A DNA stretch of 64,000 bases, taken from NCBI GenBank assembly GCA_002354805.1, contig DEMH01000003.1:62001-126000 (forward strand), written 5' to 3'. The number at the start of each line of letters is the position of its first letter. The stretch's first letter is position 1. Shown one piece after another: positions 33,214 through 42,569 of this stretch. Source of the stretch: Gammaproteobacteria bacterium UBA2675. Its GTDB lineage: Bacteria; Pseudomonadota; Gammaproteobacteria; Pseudomonadales; Pseudohongiellaceae. Under the pieces are notes generated by a model. The model did no database searches. It saw nothing but the letters and a program-made list of their open reading frames with translations, and was not told where the DNA came from. The translations under genes and the position numbers were made by a program.

Positions 33214-34786
33214 TCTGATTGTTGTCGGACTCCAGACGTTGCAGGTCATTGTGCCCCGCCACGCTCACCGCATTTCGGCCAGTCCGCTTGCTGTGATACA
33301 GCGCGCTGTCGGCGCGAGCGACCAGGGCATCAACTGACCCATCCCCTGGTTCTCGACAGGCGACTCCGGCGCTTATTGTGACGGAGAACTCCTGGCCTTG
33401 CTCAGTACTGTAAATATGAGTGCTGACCGTCTTCTGAATGCGCTGGGCCGCCTCAATGGCATCTTCTAGTGCTGTATCCGGCAATAGAACTGCCAGTTCC
33501 TCACCACCGTGGCGCGACGCGAGGTCCTCGGGACGTATGGACTGTCGGATCAATTTGGCTGCGATTGTCAGCACCTGATCGCCAGTTTGATGCCCATAGA
33601 AATCATTAACCTTTTTGAAGTGGTCAAAGTCCAGCAGAATCAATGACACGGGTTGATTTCGGCGCTCACTGCGCGACCATTCTTCCTGCATGCGCTGGTA
33701 CAAATGGCGCCGGTTAGCCAGTTGTGTCAGATCATCCGTGTGGGCCTGTTCCTGCAAGCGACTGTTCAGCGACTCCAGGGTTTGCTGGGTGTGCTCCACT
33801 GTGCGTTGCATGTGTTTTTCGCGGGTGATGTCGCGCAACAACACGATCTGACCTCTGGCCGGTCCATCAAGCACCTGTACAGAGCTTACCCGGATGTCCA
33901 GCCATCGACCGTCGGGCAGGCGGGTCTCATTATGATCCTGATCCGTGGGCAGAGCATCCTTGGGCAGTGCGGCCGCCAGCGGTTTGCCGAGAACCACAAC
34001 GGTGGCGCCCAACATTGACTTGGCGGCGGCGTTGGCATCCGCAATCAGGCCCTGGTCATCAATGGTGATCACTCCATCGCCCAATTTGTCCAGAATATGA
34101 CGCCTTGCGATGGGAAGCACAGCAAACACATTTTGGCGAAGCGCGGAAATCAGAATCAAACTGGCAAGCGCGAATCCGATGGGTGTTGGATCGATAGGCA
34201 GCAGCTGTAGCCCGAATATGAAGGGGATGTTCAAGGCCAGGACAACAATCGGCGCTGAGATGACATATAAAAACTTTCGTCGGTGACCTGGCAGGAAACC
34301 GATTCGGTGAGCCAGGATGACGGTGCCGATGGTGACAGCGCTATAGCTGTAGACGGCGTAGACATTGAACCAGGGGCCGTAGGTGATTTCGAGTCCAACC
34401 GAATCAGGAGAAGGCTGAAAGTCAGTCCAGAGTTGTCCGTGGTATGAGTTGGTGAAAGCTATCAGGATTGTGATGGCTGGTGGAATCCATATCAGTGGAT
34501 ACCAGCGCTTGACGAAACGGTGAAAGCCACCGTAGCAGAGCGATGCGGAAAACCAAAGCACCGGGACAGACGCAATGGCCACATACTGCAGCTGCGCTAC
34601 AAAGTATCGGTAATCCAGGTTTTGCCACAACAGACCGGCCCATTGCCCGGCGCACCACCAGGCTACCATAATACCCATGGCCGTCATGTACAGGCTGGCT
34701 GGAGGCCGCATGAACATGCTGGTCTGACGGGTCACGTACAGACTGATTATGGTGCCCAGCAATGAAGGCAATATCCACCAGGTCAT
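33203..34786 (-). CDS. Membrane diguanylate cyclase (7TM + PAS + GGDEF)
   Basis: 527 residues. Residues 1-225 hold about seven membrane helices of the histidine-kinase-like 7TM type (SLYVTRQTSMFMRPPASLY at the start); residues about 232-345 form a PAS domain; a short coiled coil leads to the GGDEF domain. The active site is GGEEL at 427-431 and the product-inhibition I-site RPED at 418-421 sits exactly five residues before it. Makes c-di-GMP from two GTP. It is predicted active and feedback inhibited. A possible receptor is the PilZ protein at 56122. Confidence 0.92.
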   Translation of the reverse strand: MTWWILPSLLGTIISLYVTRQTSMFMRPPASLYMTAMGIMVAWWCAGQWAGLLWQNLDYRYFVAQLQYVAIASVPVLWFSASLCYGGFHRFVKRWYPLIWIPPAITILIAFTNSYHGQLWTDFQPSPDSVGLEITYGPWFNVYAVYSYSAVTIGTVILAHRIGFLPGHRRKFLYVISAPIVVLALNIPFIFGLQLLPIDPTPIGFALASLILISALRQNVFAVLPIARRHILDKLGDGVITIDDQGLIADANAAAKSMLGATVVVLGKPLAAALPKDALPTDQDHNETRLPDGRWLDIRVSSVQVLDGPARGQIVLLRDITREKHMQRTVEHTQQTLESLNSRLQEQAHTDDLTQLANRRHLYQRMQEEWSRSERRNQPVSLILLDFDHFKKVNDFYGHQTGDQVLTIAAKLIRQSIRPEDLASRHGGEELAVLLPDTALEDAIEAAQRIQKTVSTHIYSTEQGQEFSVTISAGVACREPGDGSVDALVARADSALYHSKRTGRNAVSVAGHNDLQRLESDNNQISA

Positions 34787-34845
34787 AGGCGTACAGGTTT
34801 ACAAGTCGATTTTAGGCTGCAGTCTTACAGACCAGGCCTACGACG

Positions 34846-36603
34846 TCAATTTGTAGAGAATTGTAAGTTGGCAAGTCGAGCATAAAGTGCGTTGGACGCC
34901 AGCAGTTCATCGTGGCTTCCCAGCGCCACCAGCTGGCCCTTGTCCATGACCGCTATGCGGTCTACGTTTCTGACGGTAGCCAGTCGGTGTGCGATGATAA
35001 TCGTGGTGCGCCCGGGCATCAACCTTTCAATGGCTTTCTGTACGTGAGATTCACTCTCCGCATCCAGAGCGCTGGTCGCCTCGTCCAGCAGCAGAATACG
35101 CGGATTCTTGAGGATAGCGCGGGCGATGGCGAGGCGCTGCTTTTGACCGCCTGACAGACGAATACCCGCCTCTCCCAAATAGCTGTGCCAGGTATCCGGC
35201 AGCCTTTCAATAAACTCGCTGGCAAAGGCGGTCTCTGCCGCCGCGTATACCTCGGCATCACTGGCATCAGGGCGACCATAACGAATGTTTTCCATCACAG
35301 TGCCGGTAAACATGGCCGGTTGCTGGCTCACCAGGGCGATATGCCGGCGAAGATCAAGAGGGTCAACATGACGGATATTGATGCCGTCGAGCAGGATTTC
35401 GCCGCCGTCAGGGTCGTAGAAACGCAGGATCAGGTCCAGTAGCGTTGATTTGCCGGCCCCGGATGGTCCAACCAGTGCCAGACTGCTGCCAGCTGCGATC
35501 GTGAGATCCAGTCCATCGATGGCGGGCTGGCCGGGCCGGGTCGCGTAGGTAAAGCGCAAGCCGTTGATGGAGAGTTGCCCGGCAATATCTTCTGGCAATG
35601 CAACAACCGGGTCCGGCGTCGTAATCAGCGACTCAGCATTAAGCAGCTCCATCAAGCGTTCAGTTGCACCAGCAGCTCGCTGCAGATCGCCAATCACTTG
35701 ACTGATGGCGCCAACTGCGGAGGCCACCATGACCGCGTAGACAACAAATGCGGTCAGTTCACCTGCTGTCATGCGTCCGCTGATCACGTCCTGGCCGCCA
35801 ACCCAGATCATCGCTGCCAGCGCCGCAAACACCAGTGTCATGACCAGTGCAATCATGATGGAGCGGGCTTTAACCTGTGCCAGTGCAACATCAAATGCCC
35901 GTTCGACGTATTCGGCAAAGTGACGTCTGTCAGTGGCCTGGTGGTTGTAGGCCTGAACGGTTTTTATCTGCTGAATGCTTTCACCGACATAGGCTCCAAC
36001 GCTGGCGATCTCGTCCTGCGTGTGACGTGATAGCTTTCTGACGCGTCGACCGAACAGGACAATAGGACCGATTACCAGAGGTATGCACAACAACACTACT
36101 GAAGTCAGACGCGGGTTCGTTATGAACAGAAAGATGACACCACCGATCAGCAGCAAAAGATTGCGCAAGGCGATGGAGGCAGAGGAACCTATGACGGTCT
36201 GCAGCAAAGTGGTATCTGTTGTGATCCGCGACTGTATTTCGCCACTGCGGTTATCCTCAAAATAACCCGGATGCAAAGACAGCAGGTGACCGAACACTGC
36301 CTGTCGAATATCTGCCGTCACCCGCTCACCCAGCCAGGACACCCAGTAAAAGCGAGCAAAGGTGCCGAATGCCTGCAACAGGGCGACCACAACAAACCCG
36401 GTTATAGCTGTACCCAGTGATTGGCTGGAGCCTGCGACAAAACCTGCATCGACGATGATGCGAACATACTGCACCAGGCCCAGCGTAATGGCTGCCGTGA
36501 AGATGAGTGCCAGCAGAGCGAGCAGAATCTGGCGTGAGTATGGGCGTACAAACCGGAGTGCTTGTAATAGGGGCGATTGATTACGATCAGGCGGGTTTGT
36601 CAT
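34846..36603 (-). CDS. ABC exporter, fused permease-ATPase (MsbA/lipid exporter type)
   Basis: 585-residue half-transporter. Six membrane helices at residues about 20-320, then a nucleotide-binding domain with Walker A GPSGAGKSTLL, Q-loop, signature LSGGQKQRLAIARA and Walker B ILLLDEATSALD, ending with the H-loop IAHRLATVR. It probably works as a homodimer and exports a hydrophobic compound; MsbA, bacterial multidrug exporters and the Rickettsia-type 'ABC transporter transmembrane' group are all possible. It stands alone, 59 bp from the cyclase gene on the same strand. Confidence 0.9.
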   Translation of the reverse strand: MTNPPDRNQSPLLQALRFVRPYSRQILLALLALIFTAAITLGLVQYVRIIVDAGFVAGSSQSLGTAITGFVVVALLQAFGTFARFYWVSWLGERVTADIRQAVFGHLLSLHPGYFEDNRSGEIQSRITTDTTLLQTVIGSSASIALRNLLLLIGGVIFLFITNPRLTSVVLLCIPLVIGPIVLFGRRVRKLSRHTQDEIASVGAYVGESIQQIKTVQAYNHQATDRRHFAEYVERAFDVALAQVKARSIMIALVMTLVFAALAAMIWVGGQDVISGRMTAGELTAFVVYAVMVASAVGAISQVIGDLQRAAGATERLMELLNAESLITTPDPVVALPEDIAGQLSINGLRFTYATRPGQPAIDGLDLTIAAGSSLALVGPSGAGKSTLLDLILRFYDPDGGEILLDGINIRHVDPLDLRRHIALVSQQPAMFTGTVMENIRYGRPDASDAEVYAAAETAFASEFIERLPDTWHSYLGEAGIRLSGGQKQRLAIARAILKNPRILLLDEATSALDAESESHVQKAIERLMPGRTTIIIAHRLATVRNVDRIAVMDKGQLVALGSHDELLASNALYARLANLQFSTN

Positions 36604-36671
36604 GGCGGAAGTCTGTCATGCAATGTTCGGCGCGGCAAGCTCCCCGTTGGTCGCAACTCGGCTGAACCAAG

Positions 36672-36700
36672 TTGAGTCGCTGGCAGCGCTGCACTATGCT
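36672..36700 (+). promoter_or_regulatory. Sigma70-like promoter of the second PEBP gene
   Basis: TTGAGT (36672-36677), a 17-base spacer and TATGCT (36695-36700), with a start expected near 36707. An AAGGAG ribosome site (36717-36722) and the ATG at 36731 follow closely. Confidence 0.6.
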
Positions 36701-36730
36701 GACTGCGTCACTCATTAAGGAGACCCGATC

Positions 36731-37345
36731 ATGTTTAAACACACTTTGCTTCAATGGCGCGCACCAGCAATATTGGCATCCGCTCTTTTTGCCCTGACAC
36801 TGAGTCATGTGTCTGCCGCGCAGGACCATCAGATGTCAGCGATGGACGAGATGGAAGATACGATCACCGTCGGCAGCAGCGCGTTTGATCATCATGGCAC
36901 AATACCGCTGACCTACACTGCCTACGGCGACAATCTGGTGCCCCAGATTACCTGGGCTGATCTCCCGGAAGGTACTGAGCAACTGGCCCTGATCATGGAC
37001 GATCCGATTGCACCGACGCCTCAGCCATTTGTCCACTGGGTTGCCTATAACATTCCCGCTGCGGCTGGTGAAATTCCTGAAGGGCTGCCGCGTGACGCGC
37101 AGGTGACTACGGTTCCCGCCCTGGCCGGTATGATCAACGGTATCAACGGCATACGCCAGACTGGATACTTTGGTCCGCGTCCGCCGGTGGACGGCAAGCT
37201 GCACGCCTATCACTTCCGTATCTATGCGCTGGATACCGCTCTGAATCTGCCCGAGGGCCTCAACAAGGCTGACTTGCTTGCGGCGATAGAAGGTCATATT
37301 CTGGGCACCGGTATGCTGATGGGACACTATCAGCGCGAAGAATAA
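36731..37345 (+). CDS. Exported YbhB/YbcL-type PEBP family protein (second copy)
   Basis: 204 residues with a signal peptide cleaved around VSAAQ. The PEBP fold signature is seen in LVPQITWADLPEGTEQLALIMDDP, FVHWVAYNIPA and GYFGPRPPVDGKLHAYHFRIYALD. It differs clearly from the paralogue at 7922, with a methionine- and acidic-rich N-terminal stretch (HQMSAMDEMEDT) after the signal. Periplasmic; ligand unknown. Monocistronic, from a well-defined promoter. Confidence 0.9.
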   Translation: MFKHTLLQWRAPAILASALFALTLSHVSAAQDHQMSAMDEMEDTITVGSSAFDHHGTIPLTYTAYGDNLVPQITWADLPEGTEQLALIMDDPIAPTPQPFVHWVAYNIPAAAGEIPEGLPRDAQVTTVPALAGMINGINGIRQTGYFGPRPPVDGKLHAYHFRIYALDTALNLPEGLNKADLLAAIEGHILGTGMLMGHYQREE

Positions 37346-37450
37346 TGCTGAACGTAGATTGATGCTTGAAGTGGTGGCTGTCAGTACGGTCACCACTGGC
37401 CCTCCTGCTCGCTGCAACAGCCCATAACAATAACAGTAAATGAGGTAAGC

Positions 37451-38839
37451 ATGAACGAGCACGATACCAAAGCCAGTATGCGTAAAGTGGCGATAACGTC
37501 GCTGGCAGGCACATCAATCGAATGGTATGACTTCTTTTTGTACGGCACCGCCGCTGCCATTGTCTTTCCAGTACTGTTTTTCCCCTCTGATATGCCGCCC
37601 ACGGTGGCACTGATTGCCTCCTTCAGTACCTTTGCCATTGGCTTTATTGCCAGGCCACTCGGCGGAATAATTTTTGGTCACTTTGGCGATCGCATTGGCC
37701 GTAAACGGGTGCTGGTGATTGCGCTGATGATGATGGGCGTGGCAACCACACTGATTGGGCTGCTGCCGAGTTATGAAACCGCCGGCGCACTGGCGCCATT
37801 GACCTTGATCATCCTGCGCTTTGTGCAGGGTCTGGCCATTGGCGGTCAGTGGGGAGGTGCCATGTTACTCGTTACTGAGTCGGCACCGGCAAACAAACGT
37901 GGCTGGTATGGAGCCTATGCCCAGGCCGGTGCGCCGATCGGGGTCATTCTGGCGAATCTGGCTTTCCTGAGTATCAGCTATTCTGTTTCTGAAGAGGCCT
38001 TCATGAGCTGGGGCTGGCGGGTGCCGTTCCTGGCCAGCATCGTCCTGATAGGTATCTCCATGTATGTGCAGCTGCATCTTGAGGATACGCCGGCGTTCAA
38101 AGAGCTGGCGCGACTGAAACAGCAACGTGCCAGCCAGAAATCCAGCCTGACCAGTGGTGAGCCGCTGCAATCGCCCGAGGAAGCACTGGCGGAGGTTATT
38201 GCCGACAGTCCGCCCGGGCCCGTTCGTTCGCCCGTGCTGGAGGCCCTGCGACTGTACCCGGGGCGCATCTGTCTGGCAGCGGGTGCCTTCCTGTCTATCC
38301 AGGTCACTTTTTATATTCTTATCGCATTTGTGGTGGCTTATGGCAGCAGTCCTGATGGTGTGGGGCTGTCGCGCAATACCCTGCTGGCGGCGGTACTGAT
38401 TGGTTCGGCCATTCAGGTGCCCTTCCAGTTCTGGGCAGCCGGTTATTCGGATCGTCATGGCCGTCGTCGGATATTCATGGTCGGTGCACTGCTGACCAGT
38501 CTGTGGAGTTTTGCGCTGTTCCCGCTGATCGACACTGGCAACTTTGCCATGATTCTGCTGGCTATCACAGGCGGCCTGGTCTTCATGGGCATGCAGTACG
38601 GTCCGCAGGCTGCGTTTTTTACTGAATTGTTTTCAACGCATGTGCGTTACTCGGGAGCTTCGCTGGGTTACCAGATTGGTGCCATCGTCGGCGGCGCGTT
38701 GGCACCCACGATTGCGGTCCTGCTATGGACAGAGTATGGCGTGTTCTTTGTTTCTGTCTACATTGCTTTGGCTGGTGCGTTGACGCTGGGATCGGTGTGG
38801 CTGCTGACGGAAACCCACGGCACCGATATTCACAGCTGA
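37451..38839 (+). CDS. MFS transporter, metabolite:H+ symporter (MHS) family
   Basis: 462 residues with twelve membrane helices. The start SLAGTSIEWYDFFLYGTAAA and GRKRVLVIALMMMG are family hallmarks shared with ProP, ShiA and KgtP; the substrate is not deducible. The central cytoplasmic loop between helices 6 and 7 (about residues 220-260) is longer than usual and rich in Ser, Gln and Glu. Convergent with the DUF3429 gene four bases away. Confidence 0.9.
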   Translation: MNEHDTKASMRKVAITSLAGTSIEWYDFFLYGTAAAIVFPVLFFPSDMPPTVALIASFSTFAIGFIARPLGGIIFGHFGDRIGRKRVLVIALMMMGVATTLIGLLPSYETAGALAPLTLIILRFVQGLAIGGQWGGAMLLVTESAPANKRGWYGAYAQAGAPIGVILANLAFLSISYSVSEEAFMSWGWRVPFLASIVLIGISMYVQLHLEDTPAFKELARLKQQRASQKSSLTSGEPLQSPEEALAEVIADSPPGPVRSPVLEALRLYPGRICLAAGAFLSIQVTFYILIAFVVAYGSSPDGVGLSRNTLLAAVLIGSAIQVPFQFWAAGYSDRHGRRRIFMVGALLTSLWSFALFPLIDTGNFAMILLAITGGLVFMGMQYGPQAAFFTELFSTHVRYSGASLGYQIGAIVGGALAPTIAVLLWTEYGVFFVSVYIALAGALTLGSVWLLTETHGTDIHS

Positions 38840-38843
38840 TCCA

Positions 38844-39284
38844 CTATATGACGTAGATGGACAGCAGCAGGAACACGGCAACTACCGATGTGACGATCAG
38901 GCGCGTGCGGAAATAGGTCTTACTGATTACCGCACGCAGCCTGAGTCGTGTATCTATATACAACAGCCCGATAAAGACCAGCAGTGCCAGCATCAGGAAG
39001 ATGTCGACGGGCAGGATCAGCCAGGCGACCCACAGCATCACGGTAAGGATGTTGCTGATGATAAACAGGTTGGTGAATTGTCCACTGGGCTGCTGGAGAT
39101 ACTGTCCCCAGTGGACGCCACACATAAATACTGCGATCACCAGTGTATAACTGCTCAACAGGCCCGGCACGCTGCCCAGCACAGGCAGGCTGAGGATATC
39201 CAGCGCCAGAAACGAGGTGCACAGCACAAACGGCAGGGTGCCCAGCAGCGCCAGTTTTGATGTCATTGGCAATGGCAGTTTCAT
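38844..39284 (-). CDS. DUF3429 family inner-membrane protein
   Basis: 146 residues with four to five membrane segments. LALLGTLPFVLCTSFLALD and SYTLVIAVFMCGVHWGQYL match the DUF3429/TMEM69 pattern, where a GxHWG motif lies in the second helix. Function unknown. It lies just downstream of the efflux operon on the same strand (36 bp from the last permease) and could be its last gene. Confidence 0.7.
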   Translation of the reverse strand: MKLPLPMTSKLALLGTLPFVLCTSFLALDILSLPVLGSVPGLLSSYTLVIAVFMCGVHWGQYLQQPSGQFTNLFIISNILTVMLWVAWLILPVDIFLMLALLVFIGLLYIDTRLRLRAVISKTYFRTRLIVTSVVAVFLLLSIYVI

Positions 39285-39320
39285 AGCAGGCCCTCACGGT
39301 GAGTTTCTCACAGTGTGCCT

Positions 39321-40532
39321 TTAAACCGACCGGGTTGCCAGTGCTGGTGTTATTGCTGCCGCGCTGCGAGCCGGGCCAATCACCGCCAGTTGTCCCAGTA
39401 ACAGCAGGGCCAGCATGCCTATCGGTGCATAAAACCAGTCGATACGTGGCATGTTAAAGGTCTGCACCAGAAACATGTTAAACCCAACAGTCATGATGGC
39501 GCCAAGCGTCACGCCCGCCGCGCTGATGATCAGGTTCTCGGTCATGAAATAACGCAGAATACTGAAGCGCGTCGCGCCCAGTGCCCGACGTGTACCGATC
39601 TGTTTGCGGCGACGATTGATACTGAATACTGCCAGTCCGACGATGCCCATCGCAGTAATGAACATCAATGTGCCGATAACAACTTTCAGAATTGTGGTCA
39701 TCAGGGAGTCAATACGATAGCTCTCAGTTCGGGTGTACTCCAATGACTGGTTGTTGCGCAAAATGCGCTGGTGTGGCGCAGTCGCTAGACGCTCCTCGAC
39801 CTCTACCATCAGTTCATCCCGGTAGCCTGGCTCGGTGCGCACCAGATAGGTGGTGCTGTTATCAAGTGTGATCTCGGGCGTCAGCATTGAATTTTCAACG
39901 TAGGTAAACGTTGGCCACGGTGCCTGTAATCGATCAACGATGCCAACTACACGTAGTGCCGAACCATCAGGCCCGTAGATATTCTGGTTGAGAGCCTGTC
40001 GCCAGTCATCAGGATACAGGGATTCGGCCATGGCCTGGGAGAGAATCGTTTCAGTGACCTGGCGTTCCTCGGTTGGTGTGCGGCGAACAATCTGCTGAGC
40101 AGTGAAAGGGACACCTGCCACAAGATCAAGGTCCATGGCCTCAAGCACATGTTCATCTACCCGGTAGATGGCTGCCGGAACCAGAGTGTCTCGTCGGCCT
40201 GGTTCGAGGCCATAACCGCTTGAGGAGCCACTACCGCTGACCGGAATGGCATTGGTTACCGTCGCATCAATCACACCTGGCAGCTGTCGGATCATGTTCA
40301 GGTCTTCATCGACGACAACACTTTCGTTAAAGCTGTTGCCGTAACCGATACTGCTGATATGAAAGGTGTTGGCTTCGTCCAGACCGCTGGGGCGTGCCAT
40401 GTTGGCAGCACGGTCATTGATAATGTAAACCGCGTTGACGATGACCGTCATCGTGAATGCTATCTGCAGTGCAATCAGGATGACGCCCAGTTTGTTGCGC
40501 AGCAGTGCGCGGGTAATAGGGCCGAGTTCCAT
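39321..40532 (-). CDS. MacB/FtsX-type ABC transporter permease (second)
   Basis: 403 residues. TM1 at about 15-37, a large periplasmic MacB-PCD domain (about 40-280), then three helices in the FtsX domain with RRRKQIGTRRALGATRFSIL, the typical cytoplasmic coupling loop. Last of four genes in a tripartite efflux-type operon (adaptor, ATPase, permease 1, permease 2). Two separate permeases, rather than the fused MacB, suggest a heterodimer. Confidence 0.88.
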   Translation of the reverse strand: MELGPITRALLRNKLGVILIALQIAFTMTVIVNAVYIINDRAANMARPSGLDEANTFHISSIGYGNSFNESVVVDEDLNMIRQLPGVIDATVTNAIPVSGSGSSSGYGLEPGRRDTLVPAAIYRVDEHVLEAMDLDLVAGVPFTAQQIVRRTPTEERQVTETILSQAMAESLYPDDWRQALNQNIYGPDGSALRVVGIVDRLQAPWPTFTYVENSMLTPEITLDNSTTYLVRTEPGYRDELMVEVEERLATAPHQRILRNNQSLEYTRTESYRIDSLMTTILKVVIGTLMFITAMGIVGLAVFSINRRRKQIGTRRALGATRFSILRYFMTENLIISAAGVTLGAIMTVGFNMFLVQTFNMPRIDWFYAPIGMLALLLLGQLAVIGPARSAAAITPALATRSV

Positions 40533-40541
40533 GTTTGTCTC

Positions 40542-41849
40542 CTATTGCGTCTTCAGATGAATGGCAGGGTTGATATTGCATGCACGCCAGATGGGATACA
40601 GCCCGGCAATAATCGTACTGGCAATGGCCAGCAGGATGGTGGTGGCGATTACCGTGACGTTAATCGTGATCCACTGTGTGGGTGCTTCCGGCCCTAACAA
40701 TATCTTGATGCCTTCCAGGCCGATGGCAGCCACTCCCAGGCCCAGCACGCCACCCAGGGCGCCAATGAAACCAGCTTCAATAGTATGCTGTATGAACAGC
40801 GATCCCTTGCCTGCCCCAAGAGCCTGACGAACACCGATTTCGCCGGACTTGCCGAGGAACTTGGAGAGCAACAGGCCAACCGTGTTGAGCAGACAGACTG
40901 CCAGCAGCATGGCTGCCAGAGCTGACAGGATTCGGGTTTCGTCGGGTTGGACTTCGTTGTAGACCATCCATTCGTTGACGTCATATAAACGTTTTTCGAC
41001 GGGGAACTGCATGCGTCCGAAATCGCGCTGCTCTGCGACATAGTTATCGACCATGGTCTGGTAGCGGTCAAAGGACTGACTGTCAGGCAGCTCTACCCAG
41101 AACTGCACCCAGGCGCATTCAGCATTCAGGAATGCCTCGAAACTGGAGTTCTCCGGTGCAGCCCAGCAATTGGTGTTGCCCGATCGGCGCAACTGTTGCC
41201 CGGCAATCAGCGACCAGGGGATGTAGGCTTCCTCGCCGGTGTCGATGGGGCCGTTGTTGACGTCGTAGAACTTGGGGGTGGGTTCCCAGTAATCCAGCAC
41301 ACCGATTACGGTGAATACATGGCCATCCATATTGATGGTTTCACCAACAGAATCTGCGCCGCCGAACAGTCTTTCGTTGAGCTCCTGGCTCAGTACAACC
41401 ACCTGGCGCTGACCGTCATCTGCGGCACGGTCCCAGCCGTTGCCATATTGAAACGGCACGTCGAACATCGCAAAAAAATCCGCCGAGCTACCACGACCAT
41501 TTACAAAAAATGGCCGCAGATCATTGCCCGGCGGTTCAAGGATGGCGACAAATTTCGACGTGGCTGCACGTCGGAAATCGCTGCTTTGCTCAAGCATTGT
41601 GATGGCGTCGCGATAGGCGAGCTGGGGTGGTGGTTCGAAATCAGCCACATCCGGATCGCCATAGTCAAACTGAATGTGGTATAGCTGATCACTCTTGTGT
41701 GGAATCGGATCGCCACCCAGCACGTAGTTCAGTGTGAACACGACCATATAGGCGCCGACACCGACCGCGACCGCTAGCACCATCAGCGAACTTAGAATCG
41801 GGTTACGGCGATAGCTAAGCGCAGCTAGTCTGACATAGTACATGAACAT
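40542..41849 (-). CDS. MacB/FtsX-type ABC transporter permease (first)
   Basis: 435 residues with TM1 near 20-42, a periplasmic domain (about 45-290) and the FtsX domain at the C-terminus (LLSKFLGKSGEIGVRQALGAG, coupling loop). The two permeases share this layout but only weak sequence likeness. It lies 15 bp after the ATPase and 9 bp before the second permease. Mechanotransmission of periplasmic substrate or lipoprotein is the known role of this fold. Confidence 0.88.
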   Translation of the reverse strand: MFMYYVRLAALSYRRNPILSSLMVLAVAVGVGAYMVVFTLNYVLGGDPIPHKSDQLYHIQFDYGDPDVADFEPPPQLAYRDAITMLEQSSDFRRAATSKFVAILEPPGNDLRPFFVNGRGSSADFFAMFDVPFQYGNGWDRAADDGQRQVVVLSQELNERLFGGADSVGETINMDGHVFTVIGVLDYWEPTPKFYDVNNGPIDTGEEAYIPWSLIAGQQLRRSGNTNCWAAPENSSFEAFLNAECAWVQFWVELPDSQSFDRYQTMVDNYVAEQRDFGRMQFPVEKRLYDVNEWMVYNEVQPDETRILSALAAMLLAVCLLNTVGLLLSKFLGKSGEIGVRQALGAGKGSLFIQHTIEAGFIGALGGVLGLGVAAIGLEGIKILLGPEAPTQWITINVTVIATTILLAIASTIIAGLYPIWRACNINPAIHLKTQ

Positions 41850-41864
41850 GGTTAGGCTCCTGGT

Positions 41865-42557
41865 TCAGGCCGCGCGGGCTTTGCTGTTGCGGTCATCGCT
41901 TTTTATCTGACCGTCCAGAATATGAACGTTGCGCTGGCTTCTTGCTGCCAGTGACGGGTCATGTGTCACCATGATTATGGTAGTGCCTTGCTGATTGATC
42001 TGCTCAAGCAGCTCCATCACACCTTCCGCGGTATTGGAGTCGAGGTTGCCGGTCGGTTCGTCGGCCAACAGGAAGCGCGGCTCGCCCACCAGGGCGCGGG
42101 CAATGGCGACTCGCTGCTGCTGACCACCGGAAAGCTGGGACGGCAGGTGGCGCTGGCGATTGGCCAGGCCGACAGCTGCCAGCGCCTGTTCAATGCGTTC
42201 CTTGCGGATTTTTGCACTGACACCGCGATAACGCAGTGGAACATCAACATTGTCGAACAGGTTCAGATCAGGCATCAGATTGAAGCTCTGAAAGATAAAT
42301 CCTATTTTCTGATTGCGCAGTCGTGCCCGTTGCGCGTCACTGAGGCTGGAGACATCTTCACCGTCCAGCAGGTACTGACCGGATGTGTAAGTTTCCAGCA
42401 GGCCTGCCAGATTGAGGAAGGTTGTTTTGCCGCAGCCAGATGGTCCGGTGATCGTGACAAACTCACCCTCTTCGACGTGCAGCGAAAAGTCGCGCAGGGC
42501 ATGGGTCTGAACTGTGTCAGTGCGGAACACCTTGTTTATGCCGGTCATCTTGAGCAT
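41865..42557 (-). CDS. MacB/LolD-type ABC transporter ATPase
   Basis: 230 residues with Walker A GPSGCGKTTFLNLAG, signature LSGGQQQRVAIARALVGEP and Walker B FLLADEPTGNLDSNTAEGVM, the pattern of the LolD/MacB/FtsE branch. Drives the two downstream permeases. It starts 12 bp after the adaptor stop with a GGAG ribosome site. Confidence 0.92.
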   Translation of the reverse strand: MLKMTGINKVFRTDTVQTHALRDFSLHVEEGEFVTITGPSGCGKTTFLNLAGLLETYTSGQYLLDGEDVSSLSDAQRARLRNQKIGFIFQSFNLMPDLNLFDNVDVPLRYRGVSAKIRKERIEQALAAVGLANRQRHLPSQLSGGQQQRVAIARALVGEPRFLLADEPTGNLDSNTAEGVMELLEQINQQGTTIIMVTHDPSLAARSQRNVHILDGQIKSDDRNSKARAA

Positions 42558-42569
42558 GTCTTGTTCTCC